This document shows, in pieces, positions 46,137 to 54,298 of a stretch of 64,000 nt of DNA. The stretch lies in contig NZ_CP061080.1 in NCBI RefSeq assembly GCF_014495845.1, positions 6,004,001 through 6,068,000 on the forward strand. Direction: 5' to 3'. Below the pieces are notes generated by a model, which was not told where the DNA came from, made no database searches, and saw only the letters and a program-made list of their open reading frames with translations. Each line of letters begins with the position of its first letter. Positions within the stretch are counted from its first letter, which is position 1. Position numbers and translations under genes: made by a program. This DNA comes from Aquibium microcysteis. GTDB taxonomy: Bacteria > Pseudomonadota > Alphaproteobacteria > Rhizobiales > Rhizobiaceae.

Positions 46137-47648
46137 ATGCACAAGCCACCATCCATCGCCTTCGCCAAGCTCTCCGCGGCGCCGAAGAAAGGGACTGCCG
46201 TGATCCTCCTCGGCGAGGAGGCGTCGCCGGCCGCGTCCGTGAGCCTGCTCGATCCCTCCGGCACGATCGCGAGGGCGGCGGCGGCGGCCAAGTTCAAGGG
46301 TGGCTTCGGCGCCACGCTGGACGTCTGGGCTCCCGACGCTACCGAACTCGATCGCTTCGCCCTGCTCGGCGCCGGCAAGCCGGACAAGCGCGACGAGTCC
46401 GGCTGGATGCGTCTCGGCGGATCGGCCTGGCCGCTGGTGCGCAAGGCCGAGACCGCAGCGGTGGTTCTCGAACTCGCCGACGGCGAGCCCGACGAGGTCG
46501 CCGCGGCCGCCTTTGCGCTCGGGTTGCTGCTGCGCTCCTACAGCTTCGACAAGTACAAGTCGAAGAAGGACGTCAAGGGGAAGGCCCGGGAAGACGAGGA
46601 CGGCAAGCCGAAGCTATCGAAGCTGACGATTCACTGCGCGGATCCGTCGGCTGCCAAGAAGGCATTCGCCGACGCCGAGGCGGTGATGGGCGGAGTCTTC
46701 CTGGCGCGCGATCTGGTCAACGAGCCGGCCAATGCGCTGGGGCCCGTCGAGTTCGCCGACAAGGCGAAGGAACTCGAGGAACTCGGCGTCACCGTCGAGG
46801 TGCTGGCCGAAAAGGAGATGAAGAAGCTCGGCATGGGCGCGCTTCTGGGCGTCGCCCAGGGATCCCCGCGCGGCGCCCGGCTGGTGGTGATGCAGTGGAA
46901 CGGCGCCAAGGGGAAGGACAAGCCGATCGCCTTCGTCGGCAAGGGCGTCACCTTCGACACCGGCGGCAATTCCATGAAGCCGGCTTCGGGCATGGAAGAC
47001 ATGAAGGGCGACATGGGCGGTGCTGCAGCCGTCACCGGGCTGATGCACGCGCTTGCCTCCCGAAAGGCGAAGGCGAACGTCGTCGGCATCATCGGCCTCG
47101 TCGAGAACGCCGTCGACGGCAATGCCCAGCGGCCGGGCGACATCGTCACCTCGATGTCGGGCCAGACGATCGAGGTTCTGAACACCGACGCCGAGGGGCG
47201 CCTCGTGCTGGCCGACGCGCTCTGGTACTGCAACGACCGCTTCGAACCGGCCTTCATGGTCAACCTGGCGACGCTGACGGGCGCCATCATGGTCGCGCTC
47301 GGCCAGCACCATGCCGGCCTGTTCTCGAACGACGACGACCTCGCCGGCAAGCTGGCGCAGGCGGGCATGGTCACCGGCGAAAAGCTCTGGCGCATGCCGC
47401 TCGGACCCGAATACGACAAGCTGATCGAATCCAAGAACGCCGACATGAAGAACATCGGCGGCCGCTACGGCGGCGCCATCATCGCCGCGCAGTTCCTCCA
47501 GCGTTTCGTCAAGGAGACTCCCTGGGCGCATCTGGACATCGCGGGGACCGCGATGGGATCTCCGGCCAGCGACACGAACACGTCCTGGGGATCGGGCTTC
47601 GGCGTCCGCCTCCTCGACCGGCTGGTGCGGGACCACTACGAGGCGTGA
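46137..47648 (+). CDS. pepA: Leucyl aminopeptidase (M17)
   Basis: A 503-residue di-metal aminopeptidase. The active-site segments are [20 protein letters not shown] and [14 protein letters not shown] (about 349-362), carrying the Lys, Asp and Glu ligands; the C-terminal [12 protein letters not shown] is standard. It degrades peptides from the N-terminus; E. coli PepA also binds DNA at cer sites, not implied here. Its stop overlaps the holC start (GTGA). Confidence 0.96.
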   Translation: MHKPPSIAFAKLSAAPKKGTAVILLGEEASPAASVSLLDPSGTIARAAAAAKFKGGFGATLDVWAPDATELDRFALLGAGKPDKRDESGWMRLGGSAWPLVRKAETAAVVLELADGEPDEVAAAAFALGLLLRSYSFDKYKSKKDVKGKAREDEDGKPKLSKLTIHCADPSAAKKAFADAEAVMGGVFLARDLVNEPANALGPVEFADKAKELEELGVTVEVLAEKEMKKLGMGALLGVAQGSPRGARLVVMQWNGAKGKDKPIAFVGKGVTFDTGGNSMKPASGMEDMKGDMGGAAAVTGLMHALASRKAKANVVGIIGLVENAVDGNAQRPGDIVTSMSGQTIEVLNTDAEGRLVLADALWYCNDRFEPAFMVNLATLTGAIMVALGQHHAGLFSNDDDLAGKLAQAGMVTGEKLWRMPLGPEYDKLIESKNADMKNIGGRYGGAIIAAQFLQRFVKETPWAHLDIAGTAMGSPASDTNTSWGSGFGVRLLDRLVRDHYEA

Positions 47649-48094
47649 CGGACGTCCTGTTCTACCACCTGACCGAATCGACGCTCGAGGAGGCGCTGCC
47701 CGCCCTCGTCGAGCGCTCGCTCGGCCGGGGGTGGAAGGTCGTGATCCAGACCGGCAGCGACGAGCGGCGCGATGCGCTCGACCAGCATCTGTGGACCTTT
47801 CGCGACGATTCCTTCATCGGGCACGGGGTCGAGCACGAGCCGCACGCAGCCGATCAGCCGGTGCTGCTCACCTCCGGCGCGGCGAATGCCAACGGCGCCG
47901 AGATCCGCTTCCTCGTCGACGGCGCCCGCCCGCCGGACCTGGCCGGCTACCAGCGCGCCGTCTTCATGTTCGACGGTCATGACGAGATGCAGCTGACGCT
48001 TGCGAGGCAGGACTGGAAAGCCGTCCGGGCCGCAGGCCACCAGGCGACCTACTGGAAGCAGACCCCGGACGGACGCTGGGAACGCCAGGGCTGA
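47645..48094 (+). CDS. holC: DNA polymerase III chi subunit
   Basis: A 149-residue clamp-loader accessory protein. [32 protein letters not shown] and [11 protein letters not shown] correspond to the HolC fold; the C-terminal [20 protein letters not shown] is typical of alphaproteobacterial members. GTG start at 47645 overlaps the pepA stop, so the two are coupled, an arrangement also known in E. coli. Confidence 0.93.
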   Translation: MTDVLFYHLTESTLEEALPALVERSLGRGWKVVIQTGSDERRDALDQHLWTFRDDSFIGHGVEHEPHAADQPVLLTSGAANANGAEIRFLVDGARPPDLAGYQRAVFMFDGHDEMQLTLARQDWKAVRAAGHQATYWKQTPDGRWERQG

Positions 48095-48222
48095 CGCTTC
48101 GGACGGCGTTGCGGGCGGCTTCCGCCCGGTGCGGCTCCCGGGCTCCGTCGGACTGCAGGTCGTGTGGACATGGCTGCGGGTGCATGGCACACCCTTGCAC
48201 GACAGACGCGAACGGGTGGCGC

Positions 48223-48831
48223 ATGCGGTTCTTCTTCCTGGTGGTGCTCATGGCCGGTCTTGCGCTCGGCATCGGCTATCCGCTCGCCGTCAGACACGTT
48301 CCCGGATACGAGATCGGCGTCTTTCCGCTCTTCGACGGCGACGGCTACCGACGGGCGGACGTCTCGCTCGCCCCGGCCGACGCGCCGGTGCGGGTGCGGC
48401 TCGTGATGCAGGTCGCCGAACGGCTGGTGCCGTCCGCCGACCGTCCCGTGTTCCGGATGGTCGTGACCACCGGCGAGCAGCCGGTCTTCGAGCAGTCGGT
48501 CACCTTCGCGGGCGTCGAACCGCAGGCTGGGGCGGAGGCCGATTTCCTGTACGAGGACGATCTCGCCACCATCGATCCGGTGAATGGCGACGACCGCTAC
48601 GTCTTCACGCTCGAGCCGACGGCTGGCGGGGGCGGCGTGTCGCCGTCGCGCGTCGACCTGATCCTCAATGCCGGCGCCTTCGACCTCGATCCGCGGGCCG
48701 TTCCCGTCGGCTACGTGCTGATCGTGGTCGGCTTCGTCGGCTTCGTCGCGATGGCGAGGCGCAGGCGCAAGCTCAACCGGCAGAATCCGCCGCCGCCGCG
48801 CTGGGGCCGGGGTCCCGAAGACCAGCCGTAG
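48223..48831 (+). CDS. Conserved hypothetical membrane protein (202 residues)
   Basis: MRFFFLVVLMAGLALGIGYP is an N-terminal membrane helix. The middle part (PVRVRLVMQVAERLVP, FRMVVTTGEQPVFEQSVTF) is predicted to be a periplasmic beta domain. A second helix lies near 163-185 (VPVGYVLIVVGFVGFVAMAR), followed by a basic tail. I recognise no functional domain. It lies in the same direction as holC, 128 bases downstream. Confidence 0.75.
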   Translation: MRFFFLVVLMAGLALGIGYPLAVRHVPGYEIGVFPLFDGDGYRRADVSLAPADAPVRVRLVMQVAERLVPSADRPVFRMVVTTGEQPVFEQSVTFAGVEPQAGAEADFLYEDDLATIDPVNGDDRYVFTLEPTAGGGGVSPSRVDLILNAGAFDLDPRAVPVGYVLIVVGFVGFVAMARRRRKLNRQNPPPPRWGRGPEDQP

Positions 48832-48851
48832 GCACGGCTTCCCGACAACCC

Positions 48852-49658
48852 TCAGATCTCCGAGAAGTCGCCCGATCGACCCTTGCCGGAAGCGAACCGG
48901 GCCGCGCCCGCGCTGCCCTCGGAGCGGAACGTCTCCGCGCTCGCCCATTCGTTGCCGAGCGCCTGCGGCAGGTCGAGCGACCATTGCGCGATGGCCGACA
49001 GCCGGTCGGCGCGCATGCAGGCCTGCGGAAACCGTGCCAGCTGGCCGGCGAGTTCCAGTGCGGCCGCGAGCGCCGAGCCGTCCTCGCACAGCCTGTTCGC
49101 CAGTCCGATGGCGAGGCATTCCTCCGCCTCGACCTGCCGGCCGGTCAGGATGAGGTCCATCGCCCGGCCATGCCCGACGATGCGCGGCAGCCGCATGGTG
49201 CCGCCGTCGATCAGCGGAACGCCCCAGCGGCGGCAGTAGACGCCCATATAGGCCGAGCGCTCCATCACGCGCATGTCGCACCAGAGCGCGAGTTCCATGC
49301 CGCCGGCGACCGCCGGACCCGAGATCGCCGCGATGACGGGCTTGGAAAGCGTCAGCCGGGTCGGCCCCATCGGTCCCTTGCGCGGCTGGTCGTCCAGCCC
49401 GTCGAACGCGGCATCGAGATGGTGTTTGGCGTACCACGTCTCGTCCATCCCGCCGGACGCGGCCTTCAGGTCGAATCCCGCGCAGAAGGCGCCGGGCACG
49501 CCCGTCAGGATCGCCACCTTCGCGCTCTCGTCGCGGTCGAAGGCGATGAAGGCGCGGAACAGTGCATCCGCCATGGCGGGATCGACCGCGTTGCGCGCTT
49601 CCGGCCGGTCGATGGTGACGATGGTCACGTCGCCGCGGTTCTCCACCCGTATGGTCAT
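48852..49658 (-). CDS. Enoyl-CoA hydratase/isomerase (crotonase) family protein
   Basis: A 268-residue crotonase-fold protein. GVPGAFCAGFDLKAAS forms the first half of the oxyanion hole and ISGPAVAGGMELALWCD the second. The glutamates used by true hydratases cannot be assigned confidently, so substrate and reaction are open. It starts inside the end of the ABC-F gene (four-base overlap), suggesting co-expression without obvious functional link. Confidence 0.88.
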   Translation of the reverse strand: MTIRVENRGDVTIVTIDRPEARNAVDPAMADALFRAFIAFDRDESAKVAILTGVPGAFCAGFDLKAASGGMDETWYAKHHLDAAFDGLDDQPRKGPMGPTRLTLSKPVIAAISGPAVAGGMELALWCDMRVMERSAYMGVYCRRWGVPLIDGGTMRLPRIVGHGRAMDLILTGRQVEAEECLAIGLANRLCEDGSALAAALELAGQLARFPQACMRADRLSAIAQWSLDLPQALGNEWASAETFRSEGSAGAARFASGKGRSGDFSEI

Positions 49659-51532
49659 TCCGCCATGCCTTCCTCGTACTCGGCGGAAAGCTCGAGCCAG
49701 ATTTCCTCCTGGCGCGCGATCGTCGCAGCCAGTTCCGACCGCTCCTTGGCGAGCCGTGTGGCCTTGGCGGGATCCTTCTCGTAGAGCGCCGGATTGGCGA
49801 GTTCGTCCTCCACCGCGTCCAGCCGCTTGCGGGTCCGTTCGATCAGCCCCTCGGTGGCGCGGATCTGCTTGGCGAGCGGCTCCAGCGCCGCGCGCCGTGC
49901 CGCGGCCTCGCGACGCTTGTCGGCCTTGGACGACTTGTCGGCGTCGCGCTTCTCGCGGCGGTCGCTCGCGCCGCCCGTGACGATGCTGCGGTAGTCGGAC
50001 ATGTCGCCGTCGAAGGGCGCCACCGTCCCGTTGTTCACCAGCCAGAGCCGGTCAGCGGTCGCCTCGATCAGGTGGCGGTCGTGCGAGATCAGGATGACGG
50101 CGCCGGGATAGTCGTTGAGGGCGTGGATCAGCGCCTCGCGGCTGTCGATGTCGAGATGGTTGGTCGGCTCGTCGAGGATGAAAAGGTTCGGTCCCTCGAA
50201 GGAGGCGAGACCCATCAGGAGCCGCGCCTTCTCGCCGCCCGACAGGTCCTTGGCCGGCGTGTTCATCTTCTCCGTCACGAGGCCCATCTGCGCCACCCGC
50301 GCGCGCACCTTGGCCTCGGGCGCGTCCGGCATCAGCCGGCGCACGTGCTCGATGGCGTTCTCCTCCGGCCGGAGGTCGTCGAGCTGGTGCTGCGCGAACA
50401 TCGCGACCTTGAGTTGCGGCGCGATCGTGATCGATCCGCCGCCCAGCTCCAGCCGTCCGGCGATCAGCTTGGCGAAGGTCGACTTGCCGTTGCCGTTCGA
50501 GCCGAGCAGCGCGATGCGGTCGTCGGCGTCGATCCGGAGCGTCAGGTTCTTCAGCACCGGCTTGCCGGGCTGATAGCCGACCGTGCCCTGCTGGATGGCC
50601 ACGATCGGGGAGGCGACGGTCCTGACCGGCGCGGGGAACGAGAACGGGCGCACGGTCTCGTCGTGCCAGGCGGCGATCGGCTTCATCCGCTCCAGCGCCT
50701 TGATGCGCGACTGGGCCTGGCGGGCCTTCGTCGCCTGCGCCCTGAAGCGGTCGACGAAGGACTGCAGATGCTTGCGCTGCGCCTCCTGCTTGACCCGCGC
50801 CTTCTCCTGCAGCTCGATCTGCTCGGCGCGCTGGCGCTCGAACTGGTCGTAGCCGCCGCGCCAGAAGGTCAGCTTCTGCTGGTCGAGATGGACGATGCAG
50901 TTCACGGCGCGGTTCAGCAGGTCGCGGTCGTGGCTGATCAGGAGCACGGTGTGCGGATATTTCGACACGTAGGATTCCAGCCACAACGTGCCTTCGAGGT
51001 CGAGATAGTTGGTCGGCTCGTCGAGCAGAAGCAGGTCGGGTTCCGAGAAAAGCACCGCAGCCAGTGCCACGCGCATGCGCCAGCCGCCGGAGAACGAGGA
51101 GGCGGGACGCCGCTGGGCCTCCTCGTCGAAGCCGAGCCCGGCGAGGATGGTCGCCGCCCGCGCCTCCGCCGAATGCGCGTCGATGTCGGCCAGCCGCATG
51201 TGGATCTCGGCGATCCGGTGGGCATCGGTCGCCGTCTTCTCCTCCTCCAGAAGCGCAGCACGTTCCTTGTCCGCCTTGAGCACGATGTCGATCAGCGGCT
51301 CCTCGGTGCCTGGAGCCTCCTGCGCGACCTGCCCGATGCGGGCGTTGCGCGGCAGGCCGATGGTGCCGGTCTCGGTGGCGAGGTCGCCGGTGATGGCGCG
51401 GAACAGCGTGGTCTTGCCGGTGCCGTTGCGCCCGACGAGACCGGCCTTCGCCCCGGCAGGCAGCGCCAGGGAGGCGTGGTCGAGGAGCAGGCGCCCGGCG
51501 ATGCGCAGCGAGAGGTCGGTGAGCGTGATCAT
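49655..51532 (-). CDS. ABC-F family ATPase (ribosome-associated type)
   Basis: A 625-residue soluble protein with two ABC domains and no membrane part. Walker A is GRNGTGKTT (about 34-42) and GSNGNGKST; the signatures are SFSGGWRMRVALA and DLSGGEKARLLMG, and the linker (about 240-300) is rich in Arg/Gln/Lys, the P-site-tRNA interaction motif region. The C-terminal coiled coil (about 520-620, alternating Lys/Glu/Ala) resembles Uup/YheS. Such proteins act on stalled ribosomes; which subtype this is cannot be settled by eye. Confidence 0.92.
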   Translation of the reverse strand: MITLTDLSLRIAGRLLLDHASLALPAGAKAGLVGRNGTGKTTLFRAITGDLATETGTIGLPRNARIGQVAQEAPGTEEPLIDIVLKADKERAALLEEEKTATDAHRIAEIHMRLADIDAHSAEARAATILAGLGFDEEAQRRPASSFSGGWRMRVALAAVLFSEPDLLLLDEPTNYLDLEGTLWLESYVSKYPHTVLLISHDRDLLNRAVNCIVHLDQQKLTFWRGGYDQFERQRAEQIELQEKARVKQEAQRKHLQSFVDRFRAQATKARQAQSRIKALERMKPIAAWHDETVRPFSFPAPVRTVASPIVAIQQGTVGYQPGKPVLKNLTLRIDADDRIALLGSNGNGKSTFAKLIAGRLELGGGSITIAPQLKVAMFAQHQLDDLRPEENAIEHVRRLMPDAPEAKVRARVAQMGLVTEKMNTPAKDLSGGEKARLLMGLASFEGPNLFILDEPTNHLDIDSREALIHALNDYPGAVILISHDRHLIEATADRLWLVNNGTVAPFDGDMSDYRSIVTGGASDRREKRDADKSSKADKRREAAARRAALEPLAKQIRATEGLIERTRKRLDAVEDELANPALYEKDPAKATRLAKERSELAATIARQEEIWLELSAEYEEGMAE

Positions 51533-51641
51533 GCCGCGTGTCTAGGCGCCGGCGTGCGGTGCGGCAAGGGGCACGTGTCCGGACGCGGAGGAGGCGGCGC
51601 TGCGGCGCCGCCTCCTCCTTGGACCGTTCGACCGGCCGCGG

Positions 51642-52256
51642 CTAGCGGGACGCCGTCTGGCCGATCAGGCGACAGAGCGCGAGAAGATCCCGGTCGTATC
51701 CGGACGGGTTGGCCGTGACCTCGTCGCAGCGCCGCTTGTAGCGGCTGAGTTCGGCGTTCGACATGCCGGCGACGATCGATTCGGGCGTGGCACCCGGCTG
51801 CCCCGGCGTGCCCGGGTTGCCGGGCGTGCCCGGCGACCCCGGGCTGCCCGGGGTCCCGCCGATGGAGACGCCGATCCCGGCACCGACGCCGCTGCCGCCG
51901 CCGATGGTCGCGCCCGCACCGGCGTTGACGCCGCTGCCCCCGCCGATCGACGCGCCCGCTCCTGCATTGACGCCGCCGCTGCCGCCGATGGAAGCGCCGG
52001 CTCCGGCGTCGACGCCGCTGCCGCCCCCGATCGAGGCGCCGGCCCCGGCGTTCACGCCACCCGAGCCGCCGACCGATGCGGCCGCGCCGGCGTCGACGCC
52101 GCCGCTCCCGATTCCGACGCCGGCACCGACCCCGATGCCACCGATGCCGACGCCGACACCCGCGCCGACTCCGTCCGCATGCGCAGGCATGGTTGCCATC
52201 GCCGCAGCGAGGGCCATTGCCGAAAAGGTTGAAGTCATTGCTGCAAACCGGATCAT
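51642..52256 (-). CDS. Secreted glycine-rich protein with collagen-like segment
   Basis: A 204-residue protein. The signal peptide is FSAMALAAAMATMPAHA (cleavage about residue 27). Residues about 28-133 are imperfect repeats of GGSGGVNAGAGASIG and GGSGVDAGAGASIG. Residues about 134-157 are collagen-like G-x-P triplets (GTPGSPGSPGTPGNPGTPG). The last ~45 residues form an ordinary domain with two cysteines (YKRRCDEVTAN and LLALCRLIG). ATG at 52256 is chosen, since the next frame-in start lies before the signal. No family is known to me; a surface or matrix structural role is a guess. Confidence 0.8.
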   Translation of the reverse strand: MIRFAAMTSTFSAMALAAAMATMPAHADGVGAGVGVGIGGIGVGAGVGIGSGGVDAGAAASVGGSGGVNAGAGASIGGGSGVDAGAGASIGGSGGVNAGAGASIGGGSGVNAGAGATIGGGSGVGAGIGVSIGGTPGSPGSPGTPGNPGTPGQPGATPESIVAGMSNAELSRYKRRCDEVTANPSGYDRDLLALCRLIGQTASR

Positions 52257-52412
52257 CTCAAGCTCCTCCGTTGCCAATATTTTACAACCGACGGTGTCAT
52301 TCCGTCGTGATAGCAATCGGAGTCTCGGCGAATGGTTCCAGGCAGATAAGACGAACGTTAACGGTTCGAGCCGTCGATACTTCGAAGGCAGGATGTGGGA
52401 CTGCGAACCACT

Positions 52413-52928
52413 TCAGGCGAACTGACGACCTTCCTCGGTGCGCTGGAAATAGATCATGTCGAGAGAGGGAGGTTCCTTGCCGAGCAGGGACAGGATGGTG
52501 TGCGCCTGCCCGCGGTGGTGGGTCTGGTGGTTGAAAAAGTGCGTCAGGGCGGGCGCCAGCCGCTGGCTCACCCTGCGCATGTCGGTGACCGTGATGTAGG
52601 TGAAGCGACCGGCGAGCGCGGCGTCGTCGAGCGTCTCGATCCATCCGGTGATCCGCTCGTCCTCGGCTTCGCGCGCCAGCCGCAAGGGGCCGAGATTCGG
52701 GTGCACGATCGCGTCGAGCGCCCGCGGCGCTTCCCCCTCCGCGGTGAACCGCTTGAGCCAGATGCGGTCGGCGACCAGGATATGGTTCAGCGTTCCCGTC
52801 ATGGACCTGAAGAACGCCCCGACGTCACGGGCGAACGCCTCGTCGGTGAGCTCGGCGGCGGCGTCGTAGAGCTGGCCGTTGGCCCAACGGTTGTAGGCGG
52901 CGAGCATCCGGAAATGGGGCTTCATCAT
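52413..52928 (-). CDS. DinB-family protein (YfiT/DinB four-helix metal-binding fold)
   Basis: A 171-residue protein. MLAAYNRWANGQLYDAA is the usual first helix; metal-binding histidines are expected in TGTLNHILVADRIWL (H48) and in FFNHQTHHRGQAHTIL. The family comprises thiol-dependent transferases and damage-inducible proteins; this member is of the rhizobial DinB type with unknown substrate. Start could be either of two successive Met codons. Confidence 0.9.
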   Translation of the reverse strand: MMKPHFRMLAAYNRWANGQLYDAAAELTDEAFARDVGAFFRSMTGTLNHILVADRIWLKRFTAEGEAPRALDAIVHPNLGPLRLAREAEDERITGWIETLDDAALAGRFTYITVTDMRRVSQRLAPALTHFFNHQTHHRGQAHTILSLLGKEPPSLDMIYFQRTEEGRQFA

Positions 52929-52993
52929 CTTTTCTTTTTCGGCGAAACAGGCTCAATTCCGCTCCTGATACCATCCGTGGAGGACCCGTTCCA

Positions 52994-53686
52994 ATGGCCA
53001 TTCTGCTCTATGACCTGGTAGGCGCGGACGCCGGCCGGCCCTTCAGCCCGCATTGCTGGAAGGTGGCGATGGCGCTGGCCCACAAGGGCCTCCCGTTCAC
53101 CTCCATGCCGGCGCCCTTCACGCGCATCCCGACCATCGAGGGCGGCGCGACGAAGATCGTGCCGCTGATCCGCGACGGCGACACGCTGGTGTCGGACTCC
53201 TTCGACATCGCGCTCTATCTCGAGGAGGCCTATCCGGATCGCCCGACGCTTTTCGGGGGCGAGGGCGGCAAGGCGATGGCGCGGTTCGTGGAACGCTGGT
53301 CCCAGCTCACCATCCATTCCTATCTCGGCGCGGCGATCCTGATGGACATCCACGACTGCCTGGCGCCCGAGGACCAGGCGCATTTCCGCCGCACCCGCGA
53401 GCCGCGTTTCGGCAAGCCGATCGAGGAGGTCCCCCTCGACCGCGACGCGCGGCTGGCCGGGTTCCGCGCCTCGCTCGAGCCGCTGCGCAGCATGCTGTCC
53501 TACCAGCCCTTCATCGGCGGCGCCTCGCCGCTCTTTGCGGACTACATCGTCTTCGGCGCCTTCCAGTTCGCCCGCGTCGTCTCGTCCTACCAGCCGCTCG
53601 CGGCCGACGATCCGATCCGCGCCTGGTTCGAGCGCTGCCTGGCCCTCCACGACGGCCTCGGCGCCCGGGTGCCCGCCGCCGCCTGA
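52994..53686 (+). CDS. Glutathione S-transferase family protein
   Basis: A 230-residue protein with a thioredoxin-like N-domain (FSPHCWKVAMALAHKGLPF, TKIVPLIRDGDTLVSDSFDIALYL) and an all-helical C-domain (about 90-225). The SPHCWK motif places a Ser/Cys near the glutathione thiol. It resembles beta-etherase/MAPEG-unrelated GSTs of alphaproteobacteria; substrate unknown. It stands between the divergent DinB-type gene and ndk. Confidence 0.88.
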   Translation: MAILLYDLVGADAGRPFSPHCWKVAMALAHKGLPFTSMPAPFTRIPTIEGGATKIVPLIRDGDTLVSDSFDIALYLEEAYPDRPTLFGGEGGKAMARFVERWSQLTIHSYLGAAILMDIHDCLAPEDQAHFRRTREPRFGKPIEEVPLDRDARLAGFRASLEPLRSMLSYQPFIGGASPLFADYIVFGAFQFARVVSSYQPLAADDPIRAWFERCLALHDGLGARVPAAA

Positions 53687-53723
53687 CGGCCACACCCCGC
53701 TTCACCATGCACCGCGCAAACCC

Positions 53724-53752
53724 TTGGCATTCGTCAGGGCGGACGGTATAGA
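53724..53752 (+). promoter_or_regulatory. Sigma-70-type promoter for ndk
   Basis: TTGGCA (53724-53729) and TATAGA (53747-53752) are separated by 17 bases, 5/6 and 4/6 to consensus. A start near 53759 leaves a leader of about 33 bases before the ndk ATG. Confidence 0.65.
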
Positions 53753-53791
53753 GCCGCGACTTTCCCGATTGGACAGATGAAGGAACTGACG

Positions 53792-54214
53792 ATGGCGATC
53801 GAACGCACTTTCTCGATGATCAAGCCCGACGCGACGCGGCGCAACCTGACCGGCGCGATCACCAAGATGCTCGAGGACGCGGGCCTGCGCGTCGTCGCGT
53901 CCAAGCGGGTCTGGATGAGCCTGCGCGAGGCCGAAGGCTTCTACGCCGTCCACAAGGAGCGTCCCTTCTTCCAGGAACTGACCGAGTTCATGTCCTCGGG
54001 TCCGACGATCGTCCAGGTGCTCGAAGGCGAGAACGCCATCGCGAAGAACCGCGAAGTGATGGGCGCCACCAATCCGACCAATGCCGCCGAAGGCACCATC
54101 CGCAAGGTGCACGCCCTGTCGATCGGCGAGAACTCCGTTCATGGCTCCGATGCGCCGGAGACGGCCGCCCAGGAGATCAAGTACTGGTTCGCCGACATCG
54201 AGATCGTCGGCTGA
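53792..54214 (+). CDS. ndk: Nucleoside diphosphate kinase
   Basis: A 140-residue enzyme transferring gamma-phosphate between NTPs and NDPs. [18 protein letters not shown] is the standard start, and the phosphohistidine lies in [12 protein letters not shown] (about H117). I prefer ATG 53792 behind GAAGGAAC to an ATG five codons earlier. Confidence 0.97.
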   Translation: MAIERTFSMIKPDATRRNLTGAITKMLEDAGLRVVASKRVWMSLREAEGFYAVHKERPFFQELTEFMSSGPTIVQVLEGENAIAKNREVMGATNPTNAAEGTIRKVHALSIGENSVHGSDAPETAAQEIKYWFADIEIVG

Positions 54215-54253
54215 TCCGTCCCGCCGGCTTCACCGGCGGCCGATCACGTACTG

Positions 54254-54285
54254 ACAGGCCGCCGGGAGGCGGCCTGTGTCGTTTG
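54254..54285. terminator. Terminator hairpin between ndk and the GGDEF-EAL gene
   Basis: ACAGGCCGCC (54254-54263) and GGCGGCCTGT (54268-54277) form a perfect 10-bp stem with loop GGGA, followed by GTCGTTT on the plus strand. It separates two convergent genes and could stop transcription from both sides. Confidence 0.7.
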
Positions 54286-54298
54286 GAAGCCAGTCGCG

